The translations under genes and the position numbers were made by a program. Shown piece after piece: positions 1-7,500 of a stretch of 64,000 nucleotides of DNA. Below the pieces are notes generated by a model. That model searched no databases and was not told the origin of the DNA. It saw only the letters and a program-made list of their open reading frames with translations. How positions within the stretch are numbered: the stretch's first letter is position 1; every line of letters begins with the position of its first letter. The stretch is taken from NCBI GenBank assembly GCA_003854985.1, contig RQOG01000046.1, positions 1 through 64,000 of the forward strand, in the 5' to 3' direction. The DNA is from Calditrichota bacterium. GTDB taxonomy: Bacteria > Calditrichota > Calditrichia > Calditrichales > Calditrichaceae.

Positions 1-14
1 AACCCAACTCCCTG

Positions 15-42
15 CCCTTTCCCTAACAGATTAGGGAAGGGG
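15..42. repeat. Perfect-loop hairpin, dispersed-repeat or terminator-like
   Basis: Two 12-base arms (15-26 and 31-42) pair at 11 of 12 positions around a CAGA loop; the core arms are TTCCCTAA and TTAGGGAA. No T-tract follows on the + strand, so a plain terminator is not obvious. It could close a gene left of the window or be one of the GC-rich palindromes often scattered in intergenic DNA. Confidence 0.5.
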
Positions 43-110
43 AGAAAGAAATGTGTTAGGCTAAGATATCCGAACGGGGATGGGTCAAGAAAATTGCAAT
101 AAGGAGTTCT

Positions 111-150
111 CCCGATCACGATCACGACAACGATCAACGTCTAACGATTA
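111..150 (+). repeat. Half copy of the R1 palindromic repeat
   Basis: This 40-base segment matches, in reverse complement, the first half of the two longer R1 repeats at 28018-28119 and 28575-28675. They share blocks such as CGACAACGATCAACGT and AACGATTA. It ends two bases before the start codon at 153. Relative to the downstream gene it has the same orientation as the other two copies. Confidence 0.7.
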
Positions 151-152
151 TT

Positions 153-1439
153 ATGAAAGATTATATTAAGAAATATATTTCAAACATTCCTTTGTGGGCC
201 ATTGTGGTTACGGCTCTTGTGATCCGCCTGGCCTTCAATATCAATGTGTTTTTTGATGAATCGCTGGCCATGCAGTCCGACTCGGGCAGTTATTTACAGC
301 CCGCGAGGGAAATACTGGGTAGCGGAGGTTACGGCAGCGTATTACGCACACCGGGATATCCCCTATTTATCGCCCTGATATGGCTGATAACCCCGGGCGC
401 TTCCATTGCGGCGGTGATTGTATCACAGATTATTATCGATTCAATGGTTCCGCTGTTGATAGTCCGGATGAAAGGATTCTGGCAACCGGAAGACGCTCTG
501 AACAGAATGGGGGCGGTTTTATACGCGTTAAATCCTTTAGCGATTTATTACAGCGGTAAAATTATGAGCGAAGCTCTGTTTGTTTTCTGGCTGGTATTGT
601 CTTTTTATTTTTTTAAACAGTTTTTGAACGCAAATAAAACAAACCGATGGCAAGCGGTTTTCGGTACAACTCTGGCTGCGATACTGACCATATTGACCCG
701 GCCGGTTGGTCTATGGTTTTGTCTGCTGTATTTTGTAATGATGATGTTTATCCACAGGAATTTAAAACTTCAATTCTCATTGATTATCACGGTTGTTATT
801 CTTACGGCCATGATCTGGTCCTGGCGAAACTATGAAAAGTCAGGGATATTTACCTTGTCTACGATGAGTAATTATAATCTGTTTGTTTTTGGGCAAATTG
901 CGTATGCCGTTGATAAAAATCTTTCACAAAGAGAAGCGCAGAAGGTTTTCCAGCCGGCCCTGGAAACTGCCGCGCAGGGAACCAATTTAAGCTGGCGGGA
1001 AATCCCTGAATCAGGACAATTAGGTAAAAAGCTGATTTTAGAGAGTTTTGGAGCCGCTATTAAAACATCGGTGATAGGCTGGATTAAGTGCGCTTTTCAG
1101 CCCGGGTGGGGCGTGAACCAGATTAATCAAATGATATTTTCAGGAAAATATGAGATAGAAGAAGGCGGCGATAAAACCAACCTGAGCACCGGTTCCGCCT
1201 TGCAATTTCCGTTTTTTCAGAGGTTATGGAAACTGCCGGTTTTGGGGATATTACTGTGGATATACGGAGCGCTGTATTTAATTTTTCTATACAAAACCGG
1301 AATAGATAAATTCCGATCGATAAAGCACATGTCGACGCGTTTGATATTTGGAATTTGTATTTTATTTTTTATAATTATTGCCGGACCGCTGGGCTTTTCA
1401 CGATTTCGTTTTCCGGCGGAAGTGATCCTGTTGATATAA
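153..1439 (+). CDS. GT39/ArnT-like multi-pass membrane glycosyltransferase
   Basis: The protein has 428 residues and about ten hydrophobic segments. The N-terminal extracytoplasmic loop has the family arrangement of an acidic D-S-G-S-Y block (43-47) followed by R-T-P-G-Y-P (65-70), typical of PMT/ArnT-like enzymes that move a sugar from a polyprenyl-phosphate donor on the outer face of the inner membrane. It ends soon after the F-R-F-P-A block that lies near the C-terminus in relatives and is shorter than the usual 480-550 residues, so a C-terminal truncation at the TAA (1437-1439) is possible. Acceptor and sugar are unknown. The nearby polysaccharide locus suggests a role in glycan decoration, but the gene sits outside that locus and is less AT-rich. 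The start follows the R1 half-repeat with no clear Shine-Dalgarno sequence. Confidence 0.72.
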   Translation: MKDYIKKYISNIPLWAIVVTALVIRLAFNINVFFDESLAMQSDSGSYLQPAREILGSGGYGSVLRTPGYPLFIALIWLITPGASIAAVIVSQIIIDSMVPLLIVRMKGFWQPEDALNRMGAVLYALNPLAIYYSGKIMSEALFVFWLVLSFYFFKQFLNANKTNRWQAVFGTTLAAILTILTRPVGLWFCLLYFVMMMFIHRNLKLQFSLIITVVILTAMIWSWRNYEKSGIFTLSTMSNYNLFVFGQIAYAVDKNLSQREAQKVFQPALETAAQGTNLSWREIPESGQLGKKLILESFGAAIKTSVIGWIKCAFQPGWGVNQINQMIFSGKYEIEEGGDKTNLSTGSALQFPFFQRLWKLPVLGILLWIYGALYLIFLYKTGIDKFRSIKHMSTRLIFGICILFFIIIAGPLGFSRFRFPAEVILLI

Positions 1440-1612
1440 TTTTTCATGTAAGGCTTTTTTAAATTAACCACTGAGTTCACTGAGTGTCTCTGAGTTTAGA
1501 ATGAAAATTATTTTTTTACAATTTTTTTTTAGTGATGTTCGGTGGATTCGGTGGTAATTTATAGATGAAAACTTAATTTTCAGACACAAGGATTCAGGAG
1601 GAAAAAAAATAA
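1440..1612. repeat. Intergenic stretch with degenerate CACTGAG/CGGTGG repeats
   Basis: No gene is seen here. Bases 1468-1485 read as a near reverse complement of the end of R2 (16 of 18 positions), giving tandem CACTGAG units through 1499. Bases near 1532-1557 carry a second degenerate pair, TTCGGTGG and ATTCGGTGG. Together with R2 at 1613-1694 these form inverted, decayed copies of one short-repeat family around a T-rich spacer. Confidence 0.5.
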
Positions 1613-1694
1613 GAGGCAATAGTCAAAAGGCATAAGTACTCAGGCGCTCAAGGTCTTTGTAACTTAACTGTGTGTAATCAGTGAAATCAGTGGA
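1613..1694 (+). repeat. R2 dispersed repeat, copy 1
   Basis: The core at 1628-1694 (67 bases) is identical to 2639-2705 except for one base. The similarity extends about 15 bases further upstream with several mismatches. The end contains two tandem AATCAGTG units. The copy stops 11 bases before the start codon at 1706. Confidence 0.85.
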
Positions 1695-1705
1695 CAAGTA
1701 ATAAA

Positions 1706-1972
1706 ATGAAACCACAATCGCATGACACAAATATAGAAGCAGAAAAGGTATTAATTGAACTGGCGCGCAAAGCGGGTCCTGCCAGAAAGTTTGCCCAGGT
1801 TAGTTCAATTTCCGGTTTAATTATGGCGTTATCACGCCGGGCGATTGAAAGAGCCAATCCGAATTTAAGTAAACAGCAGATTGATATCCTTTTCGTTCGC
1901 TATCATTATGGTAATGATCTGGCTGACCGGTTGGAAAAATATCTCTTGGAAATTAAAAATACAGAATCCTGA
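1706..1972 (+). CDS. Small helical protein of unknown function
   Basis: This 88-residue soluble, probably all-helical protein has no signal peptide. Its C-terminal half, with A-N-P-N-L-S around 51-56 and a L-F-V-R-Y-H-Y-G block around 62-69, resembles small proteins I recall next to nucleotidyltransferase/AbiEii-type genes. That is a recollection of the family pattern, not a firm assignment. No nucleotidyltransferase follows here, only a 24-codon open stretch and then hicB, so it may be an orphan of a two-gene module. The ATG lies just after repeat R2 and lacks a strong Shine-Dalgarno sequence. Confidence 0.55.
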   Translation: MKPQSHDTNIEAEKVLIELARKAGPARKFAQVSSISGLIMALSRRAIERANPNLSKQQIDILFVRYHYGNDLADRLEKYLLEIKNTES

Positions 1973-2141
1973 GGCAGTGTTCATTATGTTTGTTGGTATT
2001 GATATTTCTTACACCTTTTTGTATGATAAAAACTATATCAGGGAAAATAATCTCAGATGAGAAAAATGATGACTGATATAATATTGAGCGTTTTTTATAT
2101 TGTGTCATGGATTTTTATAATAATTGTATGAGGAGGTGTTT

Positions 2142-2366
2142 ATGGAACGGATAGTGAACTTACATATAGAAAAATTACCGGAAGGATATTATCTTGCTAC
2201 ATCTGATAATCTTCAGGGGCTTGTCGTTCAGGGCAGAACCGTTGCAGAAACTATTGATATAGCCAGAGATGTGGCAAAAAAACTAATTGAAGCGCAGGAA
2301 GAAAATATTTCAAAATTAACGGTTTTTACAGACAGCTTTGATTATCCTTTAATAATAGGCGTTTAA
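2142..2366 (+). CDS. hicB: HicB-family antitoxin
   Basis: The predicted 74-residue protein has the HicB/DUF1902-like partial RNase-H-like fold pattern: an N-terminal strand, the short L-P-E-G-Y-Y-L-A-T-S block, then G-L-V-V-Q-G-R-T followed by a long helix. The frame can be opened earlier with TTG at 2124, but the ATG at 2142 is preferred because AGGAGGT lies at 2131-2137. The stop codon ends at 2366 and the ATG of the damaged hicA begins at the next base, the tight coupling expected of a hicBA operon. HicB antitoxins bind and neutralise the HicA mRNA interferase; here the partner is disrupted, so HicB is probably an orphan. Confidence 0.75.
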   Translation: MERIVNLHIEKLPEGYYLATSDNLQGLVVQGRTVAETIDIARDVAKKLIEAQEENISKLTVFTDSFDYPLIIGV

Positions 2367-2568
2367 ATGAGCCGGCTTTCTGGTTATAAAAATATTAAAA
2401 AGATTTGGATTTGAGTTTTACCGGAAGGCGGCCGGTAGTCATGAGATTTGGCATAATCCCTCGACAAATAAATATACAACGGTACCTAATCATTCAGGAG
2501 ATATGCCGGAAGGAACTTTAAGAGCAATTTTGAAACAAGCTGATATTGATATTAATGCTTTTAAATAG
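2367..2568 (+). pseudogene. hicA: Frameshifted HicA toxin (mRNA interferase)
   Basis: The ATG at 2367 opens a HicA-like start (M-S-R-L-S-G-Y-K-N-I-K-K) that stops at 2412-2414. From 2404 another frame continues for 54 codons to the TAG at 2566-2568. It carries F-G-F-E-F, the G-S-H block with the catalytic histidine, T-V-P-N-H-S-G and a C-terminal L-R-A-I-L-K-Q-A block, which together are unmistakably HicA. The join lacks about four residues expected in the first helix, consistent with a small out-of-frame deletion near 2400. HicA is a dsRBD-like RNase that cleaves mRNA; this copy should be inactive unless the break is an assembly error. Confidence 0.8.
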
Positions 2569-2623
2569 TTCTTATAGAAAATGGAAATCAGTAATCTGAA
2601 GGTGACAGGCGCAAAATACCAAG

Positions 2624-2705
2624 AAGGCGATAGGCAAGAGGCATAAGTACTCAGGCGATCAAGGTCTTTGTAACTTAACTGTGTGTAATCAGTGAAATCA
2701 GTGGA
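2624..2705 (+). repeat. R2 dispersed repeat, copy 2
   Basis: Bases 2639-2705 match 1628-1694 at 66 of 67 positions (C/A difference in the GCGCTCAAGG/GCGATCAAGG block), with weaker similarity back to about 2624. The repeat ends 9 bases before the start codon at 2715, mirroring the position of copy 1. Confidence 0.85.
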
Positions 2706-2714
2706 TAAATTTAT

Positions 2715-4070
2715 ATGAAAAAAATCATACTAATACTTCTTTCAGCCCTGCTGGTGTTTTGTTCATCGCCTTCCGGCAACGGCGGCGGGGATGATACAAT
2801 CGCCATAACCGGAACGGTGCAGTTACAGGGCAAAACCGATCACAGTGGGGTGGCCATTGGCTTGTACAAACCGGTAGTAATTGATACGGCCCTGGCGGCT
2901 ATTAATGCCCGCTATCCGCAAATCGGCGTAATACTCACCCAGGAAACGGAATTTGACCATCGTAAGGAGACGCCGGTGAAAACGGCGCTTACCTCAGCCG
3001 ACGGTTCGTTTGAATTAAGCGGCATCGAAAAAGGAATCTATCATGTGGTATTTACGGCCGATAGTTTCAGTATTGTTTATAAATTAAACCAGGAATTTTC
3101 ATCCGGACAAACCTTGTCCGCTGTGACCATAAAACCGGCGCTTTATTTATCGGGGACACTGAATCAGGATTTAACGGTTGAGAACCAGACGATCATTACA
3201 GAAAGCAATCTGACAATTGCGGCAGGCGCGGGTTTGACTTTAGGAAACAATGTGCTCTGGTTGTTAGGCGACAATGTTTTGGTAACGGTAAACGGCAGCC
3301 TGATATGCAATAATAATACAAGTTATATAAATATTGACGCCCTGGATGACGGGCATAAATGGAACCAGATGCGGATTAATACGGATACGGATCTCAATAA
3401 ATTAGTGGTTAGAAATTCCCAGAATGGATTACATTACTATAATTGTTCGGGCTTGGTAACAAACAGTAGATTTGAAAAACATAATAATCAATCGCTTTTA
3501 TATAATAATGCCAATGATAAATGGCTTAAAATAGATAAGTGTTTTATGAGCGATAACACCTTATCCTTTTTATTCATCGAAGGCGTTGATTCCATTACCA
3601 TAGACAATACGGTTTTATATAACACGGAAAAAGGTATTGACGCTTCGAATACGGTGTTTTCCTTACGTAATTGTCTGCTAAAAAAAATGACTAAAGGAAT
3701 CGATCATTTTTTTTCCGGGCATGCAATTATTTTATTTAATGGATTTGAAGATCAATGTGATGGTATTCAAATGGCTTATAAAGTTTTAGATGAGCTTTAT
3801 CCTATGAAATGGAATAATTTTGAAAATATTAGCTCTTATTGTTTAAGACTAAATCAGGATCTTAATAATCTTGCAATAAATTATAATAATTTTGATTCTA
3901 ACTGTCAAGGGTACATTATCAACAGTGCAGATTCAATAAATGCAACATATAATTTCTGGGGAATTACAAGTGTTGAAAAAATAAACCAGAAAATAACTAA
4001 TGGAAGTAGGGGAGTCACAATGATTCAACCTATTATAAGTGAGCGAATTATTAATGCTGGAATTAAATAA
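2715..4070 (+). CDS. Putative lipoprotein with CarboxypepD-reg-like and beta-helix domains
   Basis: The 451-residue protein starts with a lipoprotein-like signal ending at Cys16 (L-L-V-F-C; Phe at -1 is atypical), then a Gly-rich linker. Residues about 30-118 look like a carboxypeptidase regulatory-like beta-sandwich (G-S-F-E-L-S-G-I-E-K-G-I-Y). From about 140 to the end are short Asn-rich repeats with N-N-x-F/I-pattern turns, typical of a right-handed parallel beta-helix, often a polysaccharide-binding or lyase-like fold. No catalytic residues can be assigned. The 5' two thirds have ordinary GC, but from about 3690 the sequence turns strongly AT-rich like the downstream locus, so a recombination junction may lie inside the gene. 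Confidence 0.65.
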   Translation: MKKIILILLSALLVFCSSPSGNGGGDDTIAITGTVQLQGKTDHSGVAIGLYKPVVIDTALAAINARYPQIGVILTQETEFDHRKETPVKTALTSADGSFELSGIEKGIYHVVFTADSFSIVYKLNQEFSSGQTLSAVTIKPALYLSGTLNQDLTVENQTIITESNLTIAAGAGLTLGNNVLWLLGDNVLVTVNGSLICNNNTSYINIDALDDGHKWNQMRINTDTDLNKLVVRNSQNGLHYYNCSGLVTNSRFEKHNNQSLLYNNANDKWLKIDKCFMSDNTLSFLFIEGVDSITIDNTVLYNTEKGIDASNTVFSLRNCLLKKMTKGIDHFFSGHAIILFNGFEDQCDGIQMAYKVLDELYPMKWNNFENISSYCLRLNQDLNNLAINYNNFDSNCQGYIINSADSINATYNFWGITSVEKINQKITNGSRGVTMIQPIISERIINAGIK

Positions 4071-4193
4071 TCTAGAATTATAATTATTACCTAAAAAATA
4101 AAATTAAAATAATTGATTCTGTTAGTAAATTCAATATGCTAATTATAGAATTTTTTAAATAAGGTTTTTTTAATTATTACTATTTGTGTATCT

Positions 4194-5114
4194 GTGAAAA
4201 TATACCATTTAAAAATAAATAATTTTGGTGATGCACTGAATAATTGGCTCTGGCCAAAATTAATACCTAACTTTTTTGATAATGATGAAAATAATTTATT
4301 CATTGGAATAGGTACTGTATTAAATGCATGGTTACCCCAGACACCATACAAGATTGTTTTAGGCGCTGGGGCCGGAGGGAAAAAGCCTTTTCCGTTAATA
4401 AATGAAAAATTCAGATTATATGCATTGAGGGGTCCAATTTCTGCTAGGCTCTTGAATGTTAATACAAAATTTGGAATAGGAGATGGCGCAATATTACTTA
4501 AAAGTTTAAAATACCAACCAGTACACAAAGAATTTACCTTCTCATTTATGCCACACGTGGCTAGTAAAAGATTCTGGAATTGGAAGGAAATTTGTGATGA
4601 ATTATTAATCACATATATAGATCCTGAAGATAAAATAGAAAAAATTATTGAATCCATTCGCAAAACACAATACTTAATTACCTCAGCATTACATGGTGCA
4701 ATAGTTGCAGATTTGTTCCGTGTTCCACAAATACATGTTTATTCCTACAAAAAGTGGTTGAATAAAATTAAATGGGAAGATTGGTGCCTATCGGTAAAAT
4801 TGAAGTACAATGCTGTCGAAATAGGACCATTATATAGTCGAGATAGCATTAATGAGAAAATATATCGGGAATTAGATAAAAATAAGGTATTTCCTATATT
4901 AAATCCTATGATAGGGAATATTTCGAAGAAATTGATTAATTCTTTTTATTCTTTTGGGATGAATTACAATAAGGAAAAAGTACTTAATACTTTTCGATGG
5001 ATAGTAAAAAATAATCCTTCAATTATGAGTAAAGATGAAGATATTAATAACATTCATGAACAATTACAGGAAAAATTATTTAAATTTAAAAAAGATTTTT
5101 CAATAACAGGTTAA
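4194..5114 (+). CDS. Polysaccharide pyruvyltransferase family protein
   Basis: The 306-residue protein shows the family N-terminus N-N-F-G-D-A-L-N (9-16), a central G-A-G block (57-61), the A-L-R-G-P block (77-81), and the C-terminal T-S-A-L-H-G motif (163-168) with the conserved histidine-glycine. These enzymes (CsaB/ExoV/WcaK type) transfer pyruvate from phosphoenolpyruvate as a ketal onto a glycan, adding negative charge. It opens the AT-rich polysaccharide locus on the same strand as the genes that follow. The start is GTG; no strong Shine-Dalgarno is visible, as in most genes of the locus. The substrate cannot be told from sequence. Confidence 0.8.
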   Translation: MKIYHLKINNFGDALNNWLWPKLIPNFFDNDENNLFIGIGTVLNAWLPQTPYKIVLGAGAGGKKPFPLINEKFRLYALRGPISARLLNVNTKFGIGDGAILLKSLKYQPVHKEFTFSFMPHVASKRFWNWKEICDELLITYIDPEDKIEKIIESIRKTQYLITSALHGAIVADLFRVPQIHVYSYKKWLNKIKWEDWCLSVKLKYNAVEIGPLYSRDSINEKIYRELDKNKVFPILNPMIGNISKKLINSFYSFGMNYNKEKVLNTFRWIVKNNPSIMSKDEDINNIHEQLQEKLFKFKKDFSITG

Positions 5115-5200
5115 TAAACTTCTTTTAATATGCTAAAGTAAACAGACAAATTTATATTAGTTATTCGATAAACTATATATCTAAAAAAAATGGATTCTTT

Positions 5201-5836
5201 ATGAATTTAGTGCAGGTACATCATTCTCAATATTTCAGCTTAGGGTATAATTATAAATCAAGATGGATTGGATATTATAACCAAATAAAAGAGATTCACA
5301 ATAAAGAAGTAAAATCGATTCTTGAAATAGGAATTGGTAATGGAATAATTGCAACATTTCTGGAAAATATGAATTATAACATGGTTACTGTTGATATTGA
5401 CAAAAAACTGTCACCTGATATTGTATCTGATATAAATTATCTTCCATTTAAAACTGATACTTTCGATTTAATCGCTTGTTTTGAGGTGTTGGAACATCTA
5501 CCTTATGATCAATCGATAAGTATATTGAAAAACATGAAAAACATATCAAAAAAGCATGTTATTATTTCTATTCCAGACTCAACACCTTTCTTTAGAGTAG
5601 GATTTATTTTACCCATTATAGGTAAGTATGAGAAAGTTCTTCCAAAATTCTATAGAACGAATAAATTACCAAAGCATAAATTTGATGGTGAGCATTATTG
5701 GGAAATCGGTAAAAAAGATTATCATCTTAATAAGATTGTTAATGATATAAAAAGCATTGGATTTAATATTTATAGTACATATCGCATGTTTGAAAATCCA
5801 TATCATCGATATTTTTCACTTTTTAAAACATCTTAA
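5201..5836 (+). CDS. Class I SAM-dependent methyltransferase
   Basis: The 211-residue protein has motif I L-E-I-G-I-G-N-G (41-48), an acidic motif II residue in T-V-D-I-D, motif III L-P-F-K-T-D-T-F-D-L-I-A and the E-V-L-E-H-L block, all diagnostic of methyltransferase type-11 folds. It probably methylates a sugar or a glycan end during polysaccharide synthesis; the acceptor is unknown. The length is ordinary for the family. It lies between the pyruvyltransferase and the flippase with gaps under 90 bases and very low GC. Confidence 0.8.
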   Translation: MNLVQVHHSQYFSLGYNYKSRWIGYYNQIKEIHNKEVKSILEIGIGNGIIATFLENMNYNMVTVDIDKKLSPDIVSDINYLPFKTDTFDLIACFEVLEHLPYDQSISILKNMKNISKKHVIISIPDSTPFFRVGFILPIIGKYEKVLPKFYRTNKLPKHKFDGEHYWEIGKKDYHLNKIVNDIKSIGFNIYSTYRMFENPYHRYFSLFKTS

Positions 5837-5899
5837 TTCGCAAATTATTTTATTTTAGCTTTCAGGCAATTCAATAGAGAATATAAAACAATTCAATTT

Positions 5900-7390
5900 A
5901 TGATAACTAATTTAAAAGAACAGACAATAAAAAGTTTTTTTTGGGTATTTAATATAAATATAACAATGCGGATTTTGTCTTTTATACGGATTGTCATTCT
6001 TGCACGTATATTAAACCCTGATGACTTTGGTTTATTTGGTATTGCTTTGATTACGGTAAGTATTATCGAACAACTTACCCAAACTGGTTTTCAAACCGCT
6101 CTTATCCAAAAAGACTCTTCGATAAATGATTATTATAATGTTTATTGGACGACTCAGGTTTTGCGAAGTTTTGTAATATCATTTATTTTATTTTTTATTG
6201 CGCCATTGATCGCCTCATTTTTTAATGAACCGAGAAGTATAAATTTAATTCGTATTTTTGCTTTTACAATTATAATTAGAAGTTTTGTAAATCCAGCAAT
6301 TTTGATTTTAACTAAAGAGTTACAATTCAATAAAAAATATATATATCAGACAATTCCTAATCTTATTGATTTTATCATAACAGTTATATTTGCATTTTAT
6401 TATAGAAACGTATGGGCTCTGATATTTGGCTTAATTGGTAAGACCATGACTAGTTTAATATTGTCATACATAATTGTACGTCATACGCCAAAATTTGACA
6501 TAGATTTTTCAAAAATGAGAGAATTATCAAAATATGGGAGGTGGGTATTTTTAAATAATTTAATCGGATATTTATGTTTAGAATCTGACAAATTTTTTGT
6601 AAGCAAGATTTTTGGAACCATAAGTTTAGGATTTTATCAGATCGGTTATAGGTTTTCAAACTTATTAACAAGTGAAATTACTCAAACAATTTCTGCGGTG
6701 ACATTCCCAGCATACTCAAAAATACAAAATGAAAAAGCTAAATTAAAACAGGCTTTTCTTAAAAGTTTCAGATTAATCACATTCATATCCTTACCAATAG
6801 CTATCTTAACAATATACTTTGCAAAAGAACTAATAATTTATATATTAGGAGAAAAATGGTTGCCCGCAATTAATATTTTACGGTTTTTAGTTTTAGCTGG
6901 TATATTTAGATCAATATCAGCAATTTGGGGTTCATTGTATTATGCAACCGGTGTCCCTAAATATGATTTTATAAAGAATTTTTGCAGATTAATTATCATT
7001 CTGTCTTCAATTTTTCCACTTTTAAATCGATACGGAACCGAAGGAGCTGCAATATCTGTATTTTTGGGGAGTATTTTTACCATTATATTTGATCTCATTT
7101 ATATAAAATATTTAAACACATTAGATTTAAATTTAAAAGAGCTTAAAGAAAATTTTATTTTTAATAGTATTAGTGCTTCTTTTCTGGTTGCATTTATATT
7201 GATGATAAATTATATATTCTCTAATATAGACACCGGAATCATTTTTACTTTTTGTTTAATTTTTACCTGTATCATCATATATATATTTCCACAATATTTA
7301 TTTAAGAGGAAATTCAAGATTATTCCATTTTATGAATTAATGGAAACTATTACTAGTATGCTAAAATCGTTTAAATTGAAAGCATTATAA
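5900..7390 (+). CDS. Wzx-type polysaccharide flippase (PST family)
   Basis: The 496-residue protein has 12-14 predicted membrane helices and the PST-family N-terminus: F-F-W-V-F, an arginine-rich first loop, then I-L-N-P-D-D-F-G-L-F-G. The A-L-I-Q-K-D-S loop near residue 71 is also typical. Such MOP-superfamily proteins flip undecaprenyl-linked oligosaccharide units from the cytoplasmic to the periplasmic side of the inner membrane. With the Wzy/WaaL-like gene at 18552 and the initiating transferase at 24341, it supports a Wzx/Wzy-dependent pathway. The length fits the family. Confidence 0.87.
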   Translation: MITNLKEQTIKSFFWVFNINITMRILSFIRIVILARILNPDDFGLFGIALITVSIIEQLTQTGFQTALIQKDSSINDYYNVYWTTQVLRSFVISFILFFIAPLIASFFNEPRSINLIRIFAFTIIIRSFVNPAILILTKELQFNKKYIYQTIPNLIDFIITVIFAFYYRNVWALIFGLIGKTMTSLILSYIIVRHTPKFDIDFSKMRELSKYGRWVFLNNLIGYLCLESDKFFVSKIFGTISLGFYQIGYRFSNLLTSEITQTISAVTFPAYSKIQNEKAKLKQAFLKSFRLITFISLPIAILTIYFAKELIIYILGEKWLPAINILRFLVLAGIFRSISAIWGSLYYATGVPKYDFIKNFCRLIIILSSIFPLLNRYGTEGAAISVFLGSIFTIIFDLIYIKYLNTLDLNLKELKENFIFNSISASFLVAFILMINYIFSNIDTGIIFTFCLIFTCIIIYIFPQYLFKRKFKIIPFYELMETITSMLKSFKLKAL

Positions 7391-7500
7391 ATTAAAATTA
7401 GCATTAATATATAAGCAAATGAAGATGAATTTTTCATAAATTATCAAATGATAAGTCTATCAATATATAATTGATATTTTTTAATATTACTTTTTTTTAA

